A stretch of 64,000 nt of DNA from Ureibacillus galli. GTDB taxonomy: Bacteria; Bacillota; Bacilli; Bacillales_A; Planococcaceae. Shown piece after piece: positions 8,016 to 17,626 of this stretch. Both the position numbers and the translations under genes were made by a program. Positions within the stretch are counted from its first letter, which is position 1. The number at the start of each line of letters is the position of its first letter. The DNA is taken from the NCBI RefSeq assembly GCF_014836845.1, contig NZ_JACSQA010000001.1:248001-312000 (forward strand), read 5' to 3'. The notes beneath the pieces are model-generated. The model saw nothing but the letters and a program-made list of their open reading frames with translations, had not been told where the DNA came from and did no database searches.

Positions 8016-9320
8016 TTAATTTGTTATTACTTCTTTAATTAGAGTTGGCGCTTCTACTTTTTCTGGCACAATGACAATGTGGTTATAAAGTTTCTCCATC
8101 ACTTCTGTAACATCTTCACTATTTGAATGAATTGTTACAAGGGATTCCCCTTTTTGAACCGCATCGCCCACTTTTTTATGTAGGACTAAACCTACCGATA
8201 GATCGATTGTTGACTCTTTTGTCGCACGTCCTGCACCTAATAACATTGCTGCAACACCGACATCATCTGCTTCAATTTTCGCTACATAGCCCGTTTCCTT
8301 TGCAGGTAACTCCATTTGATATTTTGCCTGTGGCAATAAAGAAGGATTGTCAACGACAGAAGCATCTCCCCCTTGAGCAGCGACAAACTTCTTAAACACC
8401 TCTAATGCTTGGCCATTAGCGATTACAGTTTGCAGTTGAGTACGAGCTTCTTCAATACTATTAGCTTTTCCGCCTAATACGACCATTTGGGATCCTAATG
8501 TATAGCACAATTCCATTAAATCTTCTGGACCATTTCCTTTTAACGTATCAATGGCTTCTTTTACTTCTAATGCATTTCCGATGGCAAAACCTAATGGTTG
8601 ACTCATATCAGAAATAATCGCCATTGTATTACGACCAACGCTATTGCCAATTTGCACCATTGCATGGGCTAAACTTTTCGCATCTTCAAACGTTTTCATA
8701 AACGCACCTTCGCCTGTTTTCACGTCTAAAACAATGGCATCTGCACCCGCTGCAATTTTTTTCGACATGATCGAACTTGCGATTAATGGGATGCTTGGTA
8801 CTGTACCTGTCACATCACGCAATGCATATAACTTTTTATCTGCAGGAGTTAAGTTTCCACTTTGACCGATAACAGCAGTTCCAATGTCATTTACTTGTTT
8901 CATAAATTGTTCATTGGAAAGCTCTACATGAAATCCTTTTATAGACTCCAATTTATCGATTGTTCCGCCAGTATGACCAAGGCCGCGGCCACTCATTTTG
9001 GCAACAGGAACACCACATGCAGCAACCATTGCTGCTAAAGATAACGTAGTCGTATCCCCTACTCCACCTGTCGAATGTTTATCAACTTTTATTCCTTCAA
9101 TACCGGATAAATCGATTTGGTCACCTGATTCAACCATTGCCATCGTTAAATCAGCCCGTTCCCTATCATTCATATCTTGGAAATAAATAGCCATCATTAA
9201 ACTACTTACTTGGTAATCTGGAATTGATCCATCTGTATAACCTTGTACGAAAAAACGAATTTCTTCGGTTGTTAATTCTTCACCATTACGTTTTTTCTCA
9301 ATAACATCAACCATTCTCAT
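8016..9320 (-). CDS. pdp: Pyrimidine-nucleoside phosphorylase
   Basis: Cleaves uridine, thymidine and deoxyuridine with phosphate to give the base plus (deoxy)ribose-1-phosphate. The 434-residue length is that of the family. The signature [13 protein letters not shown] (near residue 82) binds phosphate, and the protein begins [17 protein letters not shown] as in other Pdp proteins. It follows deoB by 12 bases, so the product deoxyribose-1-phosphate can be isomerised by DeoB. In B. subtilis this position (deoB-punA-dacF-spoIIAA) holds punA and dacF, so pdp has taken their place. Confidence 0.95.
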   Translation of the reverse strand: MRMVDVIEKKRNGEELTTEEIRFFVQGYTDGSIPDYQVSSLMMAIYFQDMNDRERADLTMAMVESGDQIDLSGIEGIKVDKHSTGGVGDTTTLSLAAMVAACGVPVAKMSGRGLGHTGGTIDKLESIKGFHVELSNEQFMKQVNDIGTAVIGQSGNLTPADKKLYALRDVTGTVPSIPLIASSIMSKKIAAGADAIVLDVKTGEGAFMKTFEDAKSLAHAMVQIGNSVGRNTMAIISDMSQPLGFAIGNALEVKEAIDTLKGNGPEDLMELCYTLGSQMVVLGGKANSIEEARTQLQTVIANGQALEVFKKFVAAQGGDASVVDNPSLLPQAKYQMELPAKETGYVAKIEADDVGVAAMLLGAGRATKESTIDLSVGLVLHKKVGDAVQKGESLVTIHSNSEDVTEVMEKLYNHIVIVPEKVEAPTLIKEVITN

Positions 9321-9332
9321 GTGGAGAACCTC

Positions 9333-10511
9333 CTACTTTAAATTCGTTAAGAAACTTAAACCAAATTGTGGTGCTTTTACATTAAAGTTTTCAGCTATCG
9401 TTGCTGCGATATCTGCGAAAGTTTCACGAAGAGGTATTTCATCCCCTTGTTCAAATCTTGGCGAATATACTAATAATGGCACATATTCTCGCGTATGATC
9501 TGTTCCAGGGAAAGTCGGATCATTCCCATGATCCGCTGTAATGATTAATAAATCGTCTTCTTTCATTTCATTAAAAACTTCCGGTAATCGACGATCAAAT
9601 TCCTCTAAAGCGTTTCCATATCCAATTGGATCTCGGCGATGACCGTAATTCGCATCAAAGTCAACTAAATTTAAGAAGCTAATGCCATGGAAATCTTTTT
9701 TAACAACGTCAATGAATTTATCCATTCCATCTGTATTATCTTTTGTACGAATTGCCTCTGTAACGCCTTCACCATTATATATGTCAGAAATTTTCCCAAT
9801 AGCAATGACGTCAAATCCTGAGTCCTTTAATTCATTCATTGTTGTGCGACCAAAAGGTTTTAACGCATAATCATGACGATTGGCTGTACGGGTAAAGTTC
9901 CCTGGTGTTCCAACGAACGGACGAGCAATGACTCGACCGACTAAAAATTCTGGATCTAAAGTAAGCTCCCTTGCGATTTCGCAAATTTTGTATAGTTCCT
10001 CTAATGGAATAATGTCTTCATGGGCTGCAATTTGTAAAACAGGATCTGCCGATGTATAAACGATCATGGCACCTGTTTCCATATGTTCTGGTCCTAACTC
10101 ATCAATAATGCCTGTACCACTAGCCGGCTTATTGCCAATAACTTTACGACCTGTTTTCATTTCCAATTGTTCAATCAGTTCCTTAGGGAAGCCTTCTGGA
10201 TAAACTTTAAATGGTTTATCAATGTTTAAACCCATAATTTCCCAATGACCTGTCATCGTATCTTTCCCGACTGATGCCTCTTGCATCATCCCAAAATACG
10301 CTTTTGGTTGTGCTACTTTTTTAATACCTTTTATTTCACGAATATTTGATAGTCCTAAAGATTCCATATTGGGCATTGTTAATCCATTCATTTTATCAGC
10401 AATATGCCCCAATGTATCAGCACCAGTGTCTCCAAAACGGTCGGCGTCAGGTGCTTCTCCGATTCCAACCGAATCCATTACGATTACATGTATTTTTTTA
10501 AACGGTTTCAT
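9333..10511 (-). CDS. deoB: Phosphopentomutase
   Basis: Interconverts (deoxy)ribose 1-phosphate and 5-phosphate. The protein has alkaline-phosphatase-fold metal motifs: [13 protein letters not shown] at the N-terminus and [19 protein letters not shown] near residue 320. The phosphorylated Thr lies in [13 protein letters not shown] (near residue 83). I chose the ATG at 10511 because GGAGGAGG precedes it at a suitable distance; this gives 392 residues. It forms an operon with pdp. Confidence 0.95.
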   Translation of the reverse strand: MKPFKKIHVIVMDSVGIGEAPDADRFGDTGADTLGHIADKMNGLTMPNMESLGLSNIREIKGIKKVAQPKAYFGMMQEASVGKDTMTGHWEIMGLNIDKPFKVYPEGFPKELIEQLEMKTGRKVIGNKPASGTGIIDELGPEHMETGAMIVYTSADPVLQIAAHEDIIPLEELYKICEIARELTLDPEFLVGRVIARPFVGTPGNFTRTANRHDYALKPFGRTTMNELKDSGFDVIAIGKISDIYNGEGVTEAIRTKDNTDGMDKFIDVVKKDFHGISFLNLVDFDANYGHRRDPIGYGNALEEFDRRLPEVFNEMKEDDLLIITADHGNDPTFPGTDHTREYVPLLVYSPRFEQGDEIPLRETFADIAATIAENFNVKAPQFGLSFLTNLK

Positions 10512-10642
10512 AAATGTGTCCTCCTCTTCCATTTTCTATATTAAACAAAGGTCAGACATCTTACAAATAATTTTATATGTAATATTTGTCATCCTTTAAT
10601 GAAACTTTTATTTTTCGGCGTTCATATTCCGTTCCAAATCTT

Positions 10643-11545
10643 TTATGCCCTTGGATGGAATTGTTTATATACTTCCGAAAGTCGCGTTTTACTTATATGG
10701 GTATAGATTTGAGTTGTTGATATATCCGCATGTCCTAACATTTCTTGAACCGCCCGAAGATCAGCACCATTTTCAATTAAATGGGTTGCAAAACTATGTC
10801 TTAACGTATGGGGGGTTATTTCCTTTTCAATTTGGGCATTTTTAGCATGCTCCTTTAATAATTTCCAACAACCTTGTCGTGTTAAACGTTTTCCCCGCTG
10901 ATTTATGAAAAAAGCATCTGTTTTCGGATATTTCCCCTGTAATTTGAATCGGGCAATTTGTAAATATTGATCTAATGTATGAATGGCACTTTTCCCCAAG
11001 GGAACAATTCGTTCTTTTCCACCTTTACCAAAAACACGAACAAAGCCCATTGTTAGATGAACATCGTCTAAATTTAAACCAATAAGCTCACTTATACGCA
11101 TACCTGTCCCATATAACAACTCTAACATCGCTATATCCCTAATTCCCTGCGGCTTTTCCCGATTAGGTGCTGAAATTAACCTTTCAATTTCCTCGATTGA
11201 TAAAACTTTTGGAAGCCTTTGTTCTATTTGTGGCATTTCCAAATGAACAGTTGGATCAGTATCGGTCAATTTTTCTCTCAATAAAAACTGATGGAAAGAA
11301 CGAATCGATGAAATGTGTCTCGCTATCGTTCGCGCCGAAATACCTTCACCCCTTAATGCTTCTAAATGGATTAATATATGTGACCGTTCGATAGCTTTTA
11401 ATGATTGTACTGCCTGTACATTATGTATATGCTCGATATAGCTCTCGAGATCCCGGCGATAAGAAGATAATGTATTCGTCGATAATTGTCGTTCAACTTG
11501 TAAAAAATGAAGATAATCTAATATCGCTTCTTTTGCTTCTTTCAT
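10643..11545 (-). CDS. xerD: Tyrosine recombinase XerD
   Basis: Site-specific recombinase that resolves chromosome dimers at dif with a partner (CodV/XerC). It is 300 residues long. The N-terminal SAM-like DNA-binding domain (about 1-90) is followed by the catalytic domain: first Arg in YGTGMRISELIGL, then HTLRHSFATHL, and the nucleophile Tyr in DISTTQIYTHIS. Position between fur and deoB is as in B. subtilis (ripX). yqzK, which lies between fur and xerD there, is not seen. Confidence 0.94.
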   Translation of the reverse strand: MKEAKEAILDYLHFLQVERQLSTNTLSSYRRDLESYIEHIHNVQAVQSLKAIERSHILIHLEALRGEGISARTIARHISSIRSFHQFLLREKLTDTDPTVHLEMPQIEQRLPKVLSIEEIERLISAPNREKPQGIRDIAMLELLYGTGMRISELIGLNLDDVHLTMGFVRVFGKGGKERIVPLGKSAIHTLDQYLQIARFKLQGKYPKTDAFFINQRGKRLTRQGCWKLLKEHAKNAQIEKEITPHTLRHSFATHLIENGADLRAVQEMLGHADISTTQIYTHISKTRLSEVYKQFHPRA

Positions 11546-11620
11546 CGTTCATCACCTATCCTTCTTATTCTTACTATAGATTTTTTCGAAATTGTCTACA
11601 AGTATAGCAGTTACTTAATA

Positions 11621-11663
11621 GAAAAGGATGTACATCCGTCATAAACGAAATGTACATCCTTTT
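11621..11663 (-). terminator. Bidirectional-looking terminator between fur and xerD
   Basis: AAAAGGATGTACAT pairs with ATGTACATCCTTTTT. The stem is 14 bases long and has A-run and T-run flanks. It ends one base before the fur stop codon. Confidence 0.8.
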
Positions 11664-12116
11664 TCATTGTTCTTCATTTTGGCCATGACATCTGTGGCAA
11701 ATACCGTGGAAAGTTAATCGATGATCTTTGATAATAAAGTTCCAACGTTTTTCAACAATCGCCTCAACATCTTCTAGTAAATCCTCTTGGATTTCATCTA
11801 CTGCACCACATTCAATACAAACTAAATGATGGTGGAAGTGTTTTGCGCCTTCTTGTCGAAGATCGTAGCGAGATACGCCATCGCCAAAGTTAATTTTGTC
11901 AACAATTTTCAATTCAGTTAATAATTCTAATGTCCGATAAACAGTAGCTAAACCAATTTCAGGTGCTTTATCTTTTACTAATAAGTAAACGTCTTCAGCA
12001 CTTAAATGGTCTTCCTCATGTTCTAATAGCACTGCAACTGTCGCTTCACGCTGTGGCGTCAGTTTATAGCCAGCACTATGCAATTGCTTTTTTATACGGT
12101 CAATACGGCTTTCCAT
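11664..12116 (-). CDS. fur: Ferric uptake regulator Fur
   Basis: Iron-dependent repressor of about 150 residues. A winged-helix DNA-binding domain (TPQREATVAVLLEHEEDHLSAEDVY start) is followed by the dimerisation domain with HFHHHLVCIECGAVDE and a second Cys pair CHRC near the C-terminus. The ATG at 12116 follows AGGAGGGCGTC. Position next to xerD and a SpoIIM-like gene matches fur of B. subtilis rather than the paralogues perR or zur. The HHH segment is also shared by all Fur-type proteins, so the name rests mainly on context. Confidence 0.9.
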   Translation of the reverse strand: MESRIDRIKKQLHSAGYKLTPQREATVAVLLEHEEDHLSAEDVYLLVKDKAPEIGLATVYRTLELLTELKIVDKINFGDGVSRYDLRQEGAKHFHHHLVCIECGAVDEIQEDLLEDVEAIVEKRWNFIIKDHRLTFHGICHRCHGQNEEQ

Positions 12117-12182
12117 AAGACGCCCTCCTAAACTCATTCTATTATACCAAATGAGTAAAAGCTATTACAAGAGAGGGATGAA

Positions 12183-12692
12183 TTATAAAATATAAGAAAT
12201 TGCAACAATCTCTCCTGCGCAAATTATTGTTAGCGCAACTATGATTGTTACAAATAATCGTTGAGAAAAGAAATGCTTTCGATTTGGTCCCATTTTCTTT
12301 GTTGTGTAGACCGAACAAAGGACAAATAATAACACACAATAAATTAATTGGAATGGAAACCACCAAATACTGTAAACTAACAAAGATTCTTGTTGGGTTA
12401 ATAAAAAAACTGAACTAAATCCAAAAAATGTAATTTTTACTGCGACGATAAATTTTGATAAAACATGTAAATACGGGTGAGTAGCAAAGAACAGCACGAG
12501 TACTATCCAAGCAACTAACGGTATAATGGTATTCCAAATGGAAACATCGGTTAAATCTAAAACTCTCGGATCTACATAGCTTATTAATTTCATAGACTTG
12601 TCCAAAGAAAACACTTGAAAACAGACGACACCGCTTATAAAACTAATTGCTAATATAACAGCATATTGAATAAATAATACAGAACGAAACAT
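12183..12692 (-). CDS. spoIIM: Stage II sporulation protein M-like membrane protein
   Basis: A multi-helix membrane protein of about 169 residues with five hydrophobic segments. It lies upstream of fur on the same strand, exactly where spoIIM lies in B. subtilis. SpoIIM with SpoIID and SpoIIP drives septal peptidoglycan thinning during engulfment. The SpoIIM family is usually near 210 residues, so this copy is short and divergent. The central WWFPFQLIYCVLLFV helix is the most suggestive part. The start ATG 12692 follows AAAGGAG. The name rests mainly on position. Confidence 0.55.
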   Translation of the reverse strand: MFRSVLFIQYAVILAISFISGVVCFQVFSLDKSMKLISYVDPRVLDLTDVSIWNTIIPLVAWIVLVLFFATHPYLHVLSKFIVAVKITFFGFSSVFLLTQQESLLVYSIWWFPFQLIYCVLLFVLCSVYTTKKMGPNRKHFFSQRLFVTIIVALTIICAGEIVAISYIL

Positions 12693-12857
12693 AAGCATTC
12701 TCCTTTCGTTGGTATAGCTTATGCTCGTCCTCTATCAATATGTCCTAAAACTATGTTCAAATTTCAAAGAAATCTATTAAAATTTCGTCATACATTTTAT
12801 AATTCAGTGGGATAGTTAGAGATTCAGTAAAAGGATGAATCCTTTACAAAATGAATT

Positions 12858-13397
12858 TTATTTGTTCATTTTCATCCAAAGTACGGCAAAGGCCGTTTTT
12901 GCATCATAAATTTGTTCATTGGCTACCATTTGTTCCGCTTCTTCAACAGTAACTTCTAATAGTTCTACAAATTCATCCTCATCTAATTCGGCTTTTTCCT
13001 CTATTTTGTATAAATCTTTGGCAACAAACAAATGAATTACTTCATCGGCAAAACCAGGAGAAGTAGCAAAAGTTTGCAAATAGTTTAGCTCGTTACAACC
13101 ATAACCCGTTTCTTCTTCCAGCTCTCTTCTTGCTGTAACGGCTGGCTCCTCACCAGGCTCTAATTTTCCCGCCGGAATTTCAACAATCGAACGTTCCAAT
13201 GCTTTTCGATACTGTTCTACTAACACCATTTTCCCTTCTTTTGTTATAGCAATAATCGCAACTGCTCCAGGGTGGTTCACAATTTCCCGCTTCGATTGCT
13301 TTCCATTTGGCAATGTCACATCATCTACTTTTAATGAAATGACTTTTCCTTTAAAAATTGGATTTGAATCGATTGTTTTTTCTTCAAATTTTTTCAT
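12858..13397 (-). CDS. nudF: ADP-ribose pyrophosphatase (Nudix hydrolase)
   Basis: Hydrolyses ADP-ribose to AMP and ribose-5-phosphate. The Nudix box is complete: GKLEPGEEPAVTARRELEEE starts near residue 79, followed by TGY. The N-terminal FEEKTIDSNPIFKGKVISL strand pair is typical for NudF/YqkG. The ATG at 13397 has GTGAGGG upstream. It is divergent from the aldo/keto reductase at 13481. Confidence 0.92.
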   Translation of the reverse strand: MKKFEEKTIDSNPIFKGKVISLKVDDVTLPNGKQSKREIVNHPGAVAIIAITKEGKMVLVEQYRKALERSIVEIPAGKLEPGEEPAVTARRELEEETGYGCNELNYLQTFATSPGFADEVIHLFVAKDLYKIEEKAELDEDEFVELLEVTVEEAEQMVANEQIYDAKTAFAVLWMKMNK

Positions 13398-13480
13398 TTT
13401 AAATGCCCTCACTTGTCCTGTTGATTCATTTCATTGTACCATTAGTGAAAGAATTTGTTTGGGAGAAAGTGGGTTTGTAC

Positions 13481-14380
13481 ATGAAAAAAAGAAAAGTTGG
13501 TAATAGTTCAATCGAAATTTCAGAAATTAGTTTAGGCTGTATGTCTCTACCGACTTCTGTTTTTGAGGCGAAGGATATTGTAAATACCGCCCTTGAATAT
13601 GGCATTAACTATTTTGATACAGCAGATTTATATGATAAAGGAATCAACGAGGAAATTATCGGGGAACTTTTAAAAGCCCATCGGCATGAAATCATCCTTG
13701 CAACAAAAGTTGGTAACCGATGGAACGATGGTGAAGAAGGTTGGCATTGGGATCCATCCCCTTCTCATATTGAACAAGGAGTAAAAGAAAGTTTACGCCG
13801 TTTAAAAACAGATTATATTGATATTTACCAATTACATGGTGGAACTATTAATGATCCTTGGGATGACATTATTGCAACCTTCGAGAAACTAAAAAAAGAA
13901 GGTTATATTCGTGAATATGGTATTTCATCGATTAGACCAAATGTTTTCAAACCTTTTTTACAAAAAAGTAATGCTATATCAAACATGATGCAATTTAGCA
14001 TTTTAGACCGTCGTCCCGAAGAATGGTTTGAAGATATTTCAAAAGCAGGTGCTTCTGTCGTAACCCGCGGCTCTATTGCAAAGGGATTACTTACGAAGGA
14101 ATGGCCAACGAGATTAGAAAAAACAACAGGGTATTTGTCTTATTCGAAAGATGAATTACAGGAAGTATTAACAAATCTACAAGAGGAATATGATGATATT
14201 CATGCATTAGCACTCGCCTATAATCTAAGTCACCCAGTTGTTGCTTCAACAGTTATTGGGGCTAGTTCTAAAAAACAATTACTAGATAATATAGCAGCCT
14301 ACGAAAAAGTCCAATCCATACAAAATATATCAATGGTTCAGCAATTAACGAAAAAAGAGATTTATACAGAGCATCGATGA
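13481..14380 (+). CDS. yqkF: Aldo/keto reductase, YqkF family
   Basis: NADPH-dependent oxidoreductase with a TIM barrel. The catalytic tetrad is visible: Asp and Tyr in YFDTADLYDKG, Lys in ILATKVG, and His in IYQLHGG. The C-terminal cofactor-binding segment ASTVIGASSKKQL is also present. I chose the ATG at 13481 (MKKRKVGNSS) because homologues start there; a longer frame begins inside nudF's promoter region. It overlaps the next gene by 4 bases. The physiological substrate is unknown. Its place beside nudF matches B. subtilis yqkG-yqkF. Confidence 0.85.
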   Translation: MKKRKVGNSSIEISEISLGCMSLPTSVFEAKDIVNTALEYGINYFDTADLYDKGINEEIIGELLKAHRHEIILATKVGNRWNDGEEGWHWDPSPSHIEQGVKESLRRLKTDYIDIYQLHGGTINDPWDDIIATFEKLKKEGYIREYGISSIRPNVFKPFLQKSNAISNMMQFSILDRRPEEWFEDISKAGASVVTRGSIAKGLLTKEWPTRLEKTTGYLSYSKDELQEVLTNLQEEYDDIHALALAYNLSHPVVASTVIGASSKKQLLDNIAAYEKVQSIQNISMVQQLTKKEIYTEHR

Positions 14381-14871
14381 AGAAATATATCATTTTAATC
14401 TTCGGTATTTTGATAATGTTGTTTTGTATTTCAAGTATGACCTATGAACAACAAACTATCGTACCAACATTGCAAGAAACATTGGAGAACAAACCATTTT
14501 ACAATTTATTAAGCAAATTGGAAGTAACCTATTGGGGACAAACCATTTCCGTTGAAACCCGTGGCTATTATTATTTTGTAGAATTTTTAATTCGTAAAGG
14601 ATTACATTTTGCTGGCTATGGCTTTATTGCCATTTTAATTTATCGTATTTATCGAAAGTTTCAATTTCAATTAGCTGGAATTTGTTCTGTGTTAACGATA
14701 TTTGTTATTGCTTCAATGGATGAATATCGTCAGACGTTTGTTGATGGGAGAACAGGGATTTTTGATGATGTTCTTTTAGATACATATGGTGCCATCACCT
14801 TCGTCATTTTATTTAAAGTTATTGGCACGCTGTATCGAAAAATGAAACAAAAAATGAATGTTGAATCATAA
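14377..14871 (+). CDS. VanZ-family membrane protein
   Basis: A 164-residue protein with an N-terminal hydrophobic helix and about three further membrane segments. It carries the VanZ-type core: RKGLHFAGYGFIAILIYRI, then ASMDEYRQTFVDGRTGIFDDVLLDTYGA. VanZ proteins are linked to low-level teicoplanin resistance, but most chromosomal copies have no known role. The ATG overlaps the stop of yqkF (ATGA), so it is co-translated with it. No van genes are nearby. Confidence 0.85.
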   Translation: MKKYIILIFGILIMLFCISSMTYEQQTIVPTLQETLENKPFYNLLSKLEVTYWGQTISVETRGYYYFVEFLIRKGLHFAGYGFIAILIYRIYRKFQFQLAGICSVLTIFVIASMDEYRQTFVDGRTGIFDDVLLDTYGAITFVILFKVIGTLYRKMKQKMNVES

Positions 14872-15086
14872 TTTTCTCTTTTGTGCTTTTTTTGTAAAAC
14901 TACTCTAGAAAATGACAATATTTTATCAAAAATCCCCCGTTAGCTATTTAATCAAATTGAATATTTTTATAATCATTGATAACATTACACAATGTATACA
15001 AAATAGAACTATATCCTTTTATGGATGTTCTTTTGTTATCAAATTTAATAGCGGTGATTGCTATGGGATGACTATAGCAGGAGCAA

Positions 15087-15150
15087 TTTCTGGAGAGATC
15101 GCATCTTAGCGACGCCGAAGGGTTCACAATCTCAGGCAAAAGGACAGAAA
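15087..15150 (+). promoter_or_regulatory. Glycine riboswitch, single aptamer
   Basis: The conserved aptamer core is readable: CTGGAGAG, then GCCGAAGGGTTCAC, then CTCAGGCAAAAGGACAG. The outer P1 stem forms from TTTCTG (15087-15092) and CAGAAA (15145-15150). No second aptamer core is visible within 150 bases on either side, so this is a singlet. The next gene is an amino-acid permease, so glycine probably shuts off its own import through the terminator at 15273-15305. Confidence 0.9.
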
Positions 15151-15272
15151 AAGTAACAAATAATAACCCTCGAATAGGGATTCGTGATAATGATAACTTT
15201 TTATGTAGGAAAGGATTTCCCCTTCATTTTAAAAGTTTATTCGTTTATCTTTTTGTTATTTTTTAAATGTCG

Positions 15273-15305
15273 AATGAGATAGGATATCCTATCTCATTTT
15301 ATTTT
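15273..15305 (+). terminator. Riboswitch expression-platform terminator
   Basis: A perfect 26-base palindrome (AATGAGATAGGAT plus its reverse complement) is followed by TTATTTTT. It lies about 120 bases after the aptamer and 180 bases before the permease start, which suits a transcription-attenuation switch. Confidence 0.8.
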
Positions 15306-15483
15306 TCCCCATTGTTACTGTTTGTTTCTGACTTACTTTAGGATTTGGTTAAACTTGGGCAGTAATTTGTTGAAAATGAAAACATTTCATTTCAACTATT
15401 TATGTTCCTTTTTACCTTTGATTAAAAATCTGAAAGAAAAGTTCATTACAAAATGCAATGCCGCTATAGTTGGGGGCATAGGA

Positions 15484-16836
15484 ATGGAACAACAAGAATT
15501 AAAAAGAGAATTAAAAAACCGTCACGTCCAATTAATCGCCATTGGAGGAACGATTGGAACTGGTTTATTTTTAGGATCTGGTAAGGCGATTGAAAAAGCA
15601 GGTCCCTCTATACTGCTCGTTTATATGATTATCGGAGCAGCCGTCTTTTTCGTTATGCGGGCTCTAGGAGAACTATTATTATCAAATAAAGGCTATCAAT
15701 CTTTTAACGATTTTGCAGTGGATTATATCGGTCCTTGGGCGGGTTATGTAACAGGTTGGACTTATTGGTTCTGTTGGATTATGACGGCAATGGCAGATAT
15801 TATTGCCGTAGGGGTTTATGTTCGATATTGGTTCGATATACCCCAATGGATTCCGGCTATTATATGTCTCGTGATATTACTAGGATTTAATTTGTTGACT
15901 GTTAAACTATTTGGAGAATTAGAATTTTGGTTTGCCTTAATTAAAGTCGTCACAATTATTGCTTTAATCGTGATCGGTATTGTAATGATTGTCACTGGTT
16001 TTGAAACAAATGATGGTAAGGTTTCAATCTCAAACTTATGGGAACATGGCGGATTATTCCCGAACGGAGTGACTGGATTTTTACTTGCCTTTCAAATGGT
16101 TCTATTCTCTTTTGTAGGGGTAGAGTTAGTAGGCGTTTCTGCAGCGGAAACTTCTAATCCAGGAAAGAATATTCCATCAGCAATAAATAAAATTCCATTA
16201 CGCATTTTGCTCTTTTATGTTGGAGCTATTTTCGTAATTCTTTGTATTAATCCTTGGACAGAACTGAATGCAGAAAGCAGTCCCTTTGTACAAGTATTTA
16301 GTTTGGTCGGTATTCCAATAGCAGCGGGCATTATTAATTTTGTTGTATTAACATCTGCCGCATCTGCTTGTAATAGCGGGTTATTTTCAACAAGCCGTAT
16401 CATGTATAACTTAAGTAAAAATAAACAAGGTGCAAAAAAGTTAAGTAAATTAAATAAACATGCTGTACCAGCAAATGCCCTTTTCATATCATCCGTTGTT
16501 TTATCCTTTGGGGCACTATTAAGTTATGTCATTCCTGATTCTGCGTTTAGTATTATCACAACAATTAGTGCTATTTGTTTTATTTGGGTGTGGAGTATCA
16601 TTTTAATTTCCCATATACGTTATAAAAAAACTCGACGGGATTTACATAGAAATTCTACTTTCAAAGCGCCCTTTACACCCTTTATAAACTATGTGGTATT
16701 AGTGCTGTTCGTAGGCATTTTACTCATCATGTTCATGGCTGATGAAACGAGAATAGCATTATTATTAACGCCTATTTGGTTTATCCTTTTATTTACTTCT
16801 TACGCATTTAGAAAAAAACAATCAAAGAGAAAATAA
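15484..16836 (+). CDS. Amino acid permease, CycA-type (glycine/D-alanine/D-serine)
   Basis: An APC-superfamily proton symporter of about 450 residues with 12 predicted helices. The first helix has the family motif IAIGGTIGTGLFLGSG, and GYVTGWTYWFCWI and FSFVGVELVGVSAAE follow. I chose the ATG at 15484 (MEQQELKRELKNRH), since homologues begin there; the frame runs open back to 15322 across the riboswitch region. The upstream glycine riboswitch points to glycine, and possibly alanine or serine, as substrate. It is followed by a hairpin and decayed IS sequence. Confidence 0.88.
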   Translation: MEQQELKRELKNRHVQLIAIGGTIGTGLFLGSGKAIEKAGPSILLVYMIIGAAVFFVMRALGELLLSNKGYQSFNDFAVDYIGPWAGYVTGWTYWFCWIMTAMADIIAVGVYVRYWFDIPQWIPAIICLVILLGFNLLTVKLFGELEFWFALIKVVTIIALIVIGIVMIVTGFETNDGKVSISNLWEHGGLFPNGVTGFLLAFQMVLFSFVGVELVGVSAAETSNPGKNIPSAINKIPLRILLFYVGAIFVILCINPWTELNAESSPFVQVFSLVGIPIAAGIINFVVLTSAASACNSGLFSTSRIMYNLSKNKQGAKKLSKLNKHAVPANALFISSVVLSFGALLSYVIPDSAFSIITTISAICFIWVWSIILISHIRYKKTRRDLHRNSTFKAPFTPFINYVVLVLFVGILLIMFMADETRIALLLTPIWFILLFTSYAFRKKQSKRK

Positions 16837-16870
16837 ACCGAATAAAAAGAAAGTAGTTTTACTAGTTTTA

Positions 16871-17361
16871 TGAACTGAACCCCTAATAGACACTTAAAAA
16901 GTGCCCTATTCGGGGTTTTTTCTTTAAAAGAAGCCTATTTTGTGGACACACTCTTTTTAAAGTGTATCTACGAAGCATTTTAAGGGAATGTTGGTCGTAG
17001 GCTTTATATGAAAAGATTTGAGTTACTTGAAAAACCAGTGAATCCAAAGAAATTCGGAGACTATTATATTAGACAAATCATTTTTTTGCGAAAATCCACA
17101 GTGCAAAACCCGTATAAACTAATGCAAAAGCGACTAAAAGAACATAAGACATTACCAAATTTATTAAATCAGGTTTTACACAACATGAACTGGGAAAAGG
17201 ATTTTCAAACGATATAAATTATCTAAAGTATCGAGGTAAATGCGTCAAGACAACAATGGAATTTAAAAAAGATGACTCCGGTAAAATATCGAAGTCATCT
17301 AATCACCTTTTAAGCAGCAAGGAAACTTTTTTAAACTGTCCAAAATTTAGAACGAAGTTTC
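16871..17361 (+). mobile_element. Decayed IS3-family element (remnant 1)
   Basis: The left end TGAACTGAACCCCTAA (16871) resembles the inverted right end near 17334-17361 (AACTGTCCAAAATTTAGAACG). Between them, 17008-17217 is open and ends NLLNQVLHNMNWEKDF. One frameshift later DINYLKYRGK can be read, which matches the TDITY region of the IS3 transposase catalytic core. It then jumps to RQQWNLKKMTPVKYRSHL with a stop at about 17313, the typical orfB C-terminus. So the middle of orfB is deleted. A hairpin at 16881-16920 (CCCC...GGGG, then T-run) could also terminate the permease transcript. Confidence 0.7.
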
Positions 17362-17626
17362 AGAATAACTTGTTCCTATTAAATGTTTTAGGAGTAAATT
17401 TTGATCCATCCTATGAATGAATGTATGTACAGATGGGAAATTTATCATACATTATGGATATGAACTCGAATTGTATCAGTAATAAGAAGGACACATTGAA
17501 AAAAGTGAAAATATATGATAAATTTATAAAGTTATATATCTTTTAATTGCATTTAATGTATATGTACCCAATATAATTATAAGATATATTTAACGATTAG
17601 TCAACCTTTTTAAAGGAGTGTTTGCT

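Noticed and set aside
12142-12366. Minus-strand frame of 74 codons overlapping the SpoIIM-like gene
   Set aside because: Overlaps almost fully with a longer, better-supported membrane protein in another frame and lacks a ribosome site.
15185-15197. Fur-box-like TGATAATGATAAC before the permease
   Set aside because: Only two hexamer units match and it lies within the glycine riboswitch expression platform; no iron-related gene follows.
17547-17577. Possible promoter TTGCAT...TATAAT before the helD-like gene
   Set aside because: Spacing of 19 bases is too long for a confident call in such AT-rich sequence.
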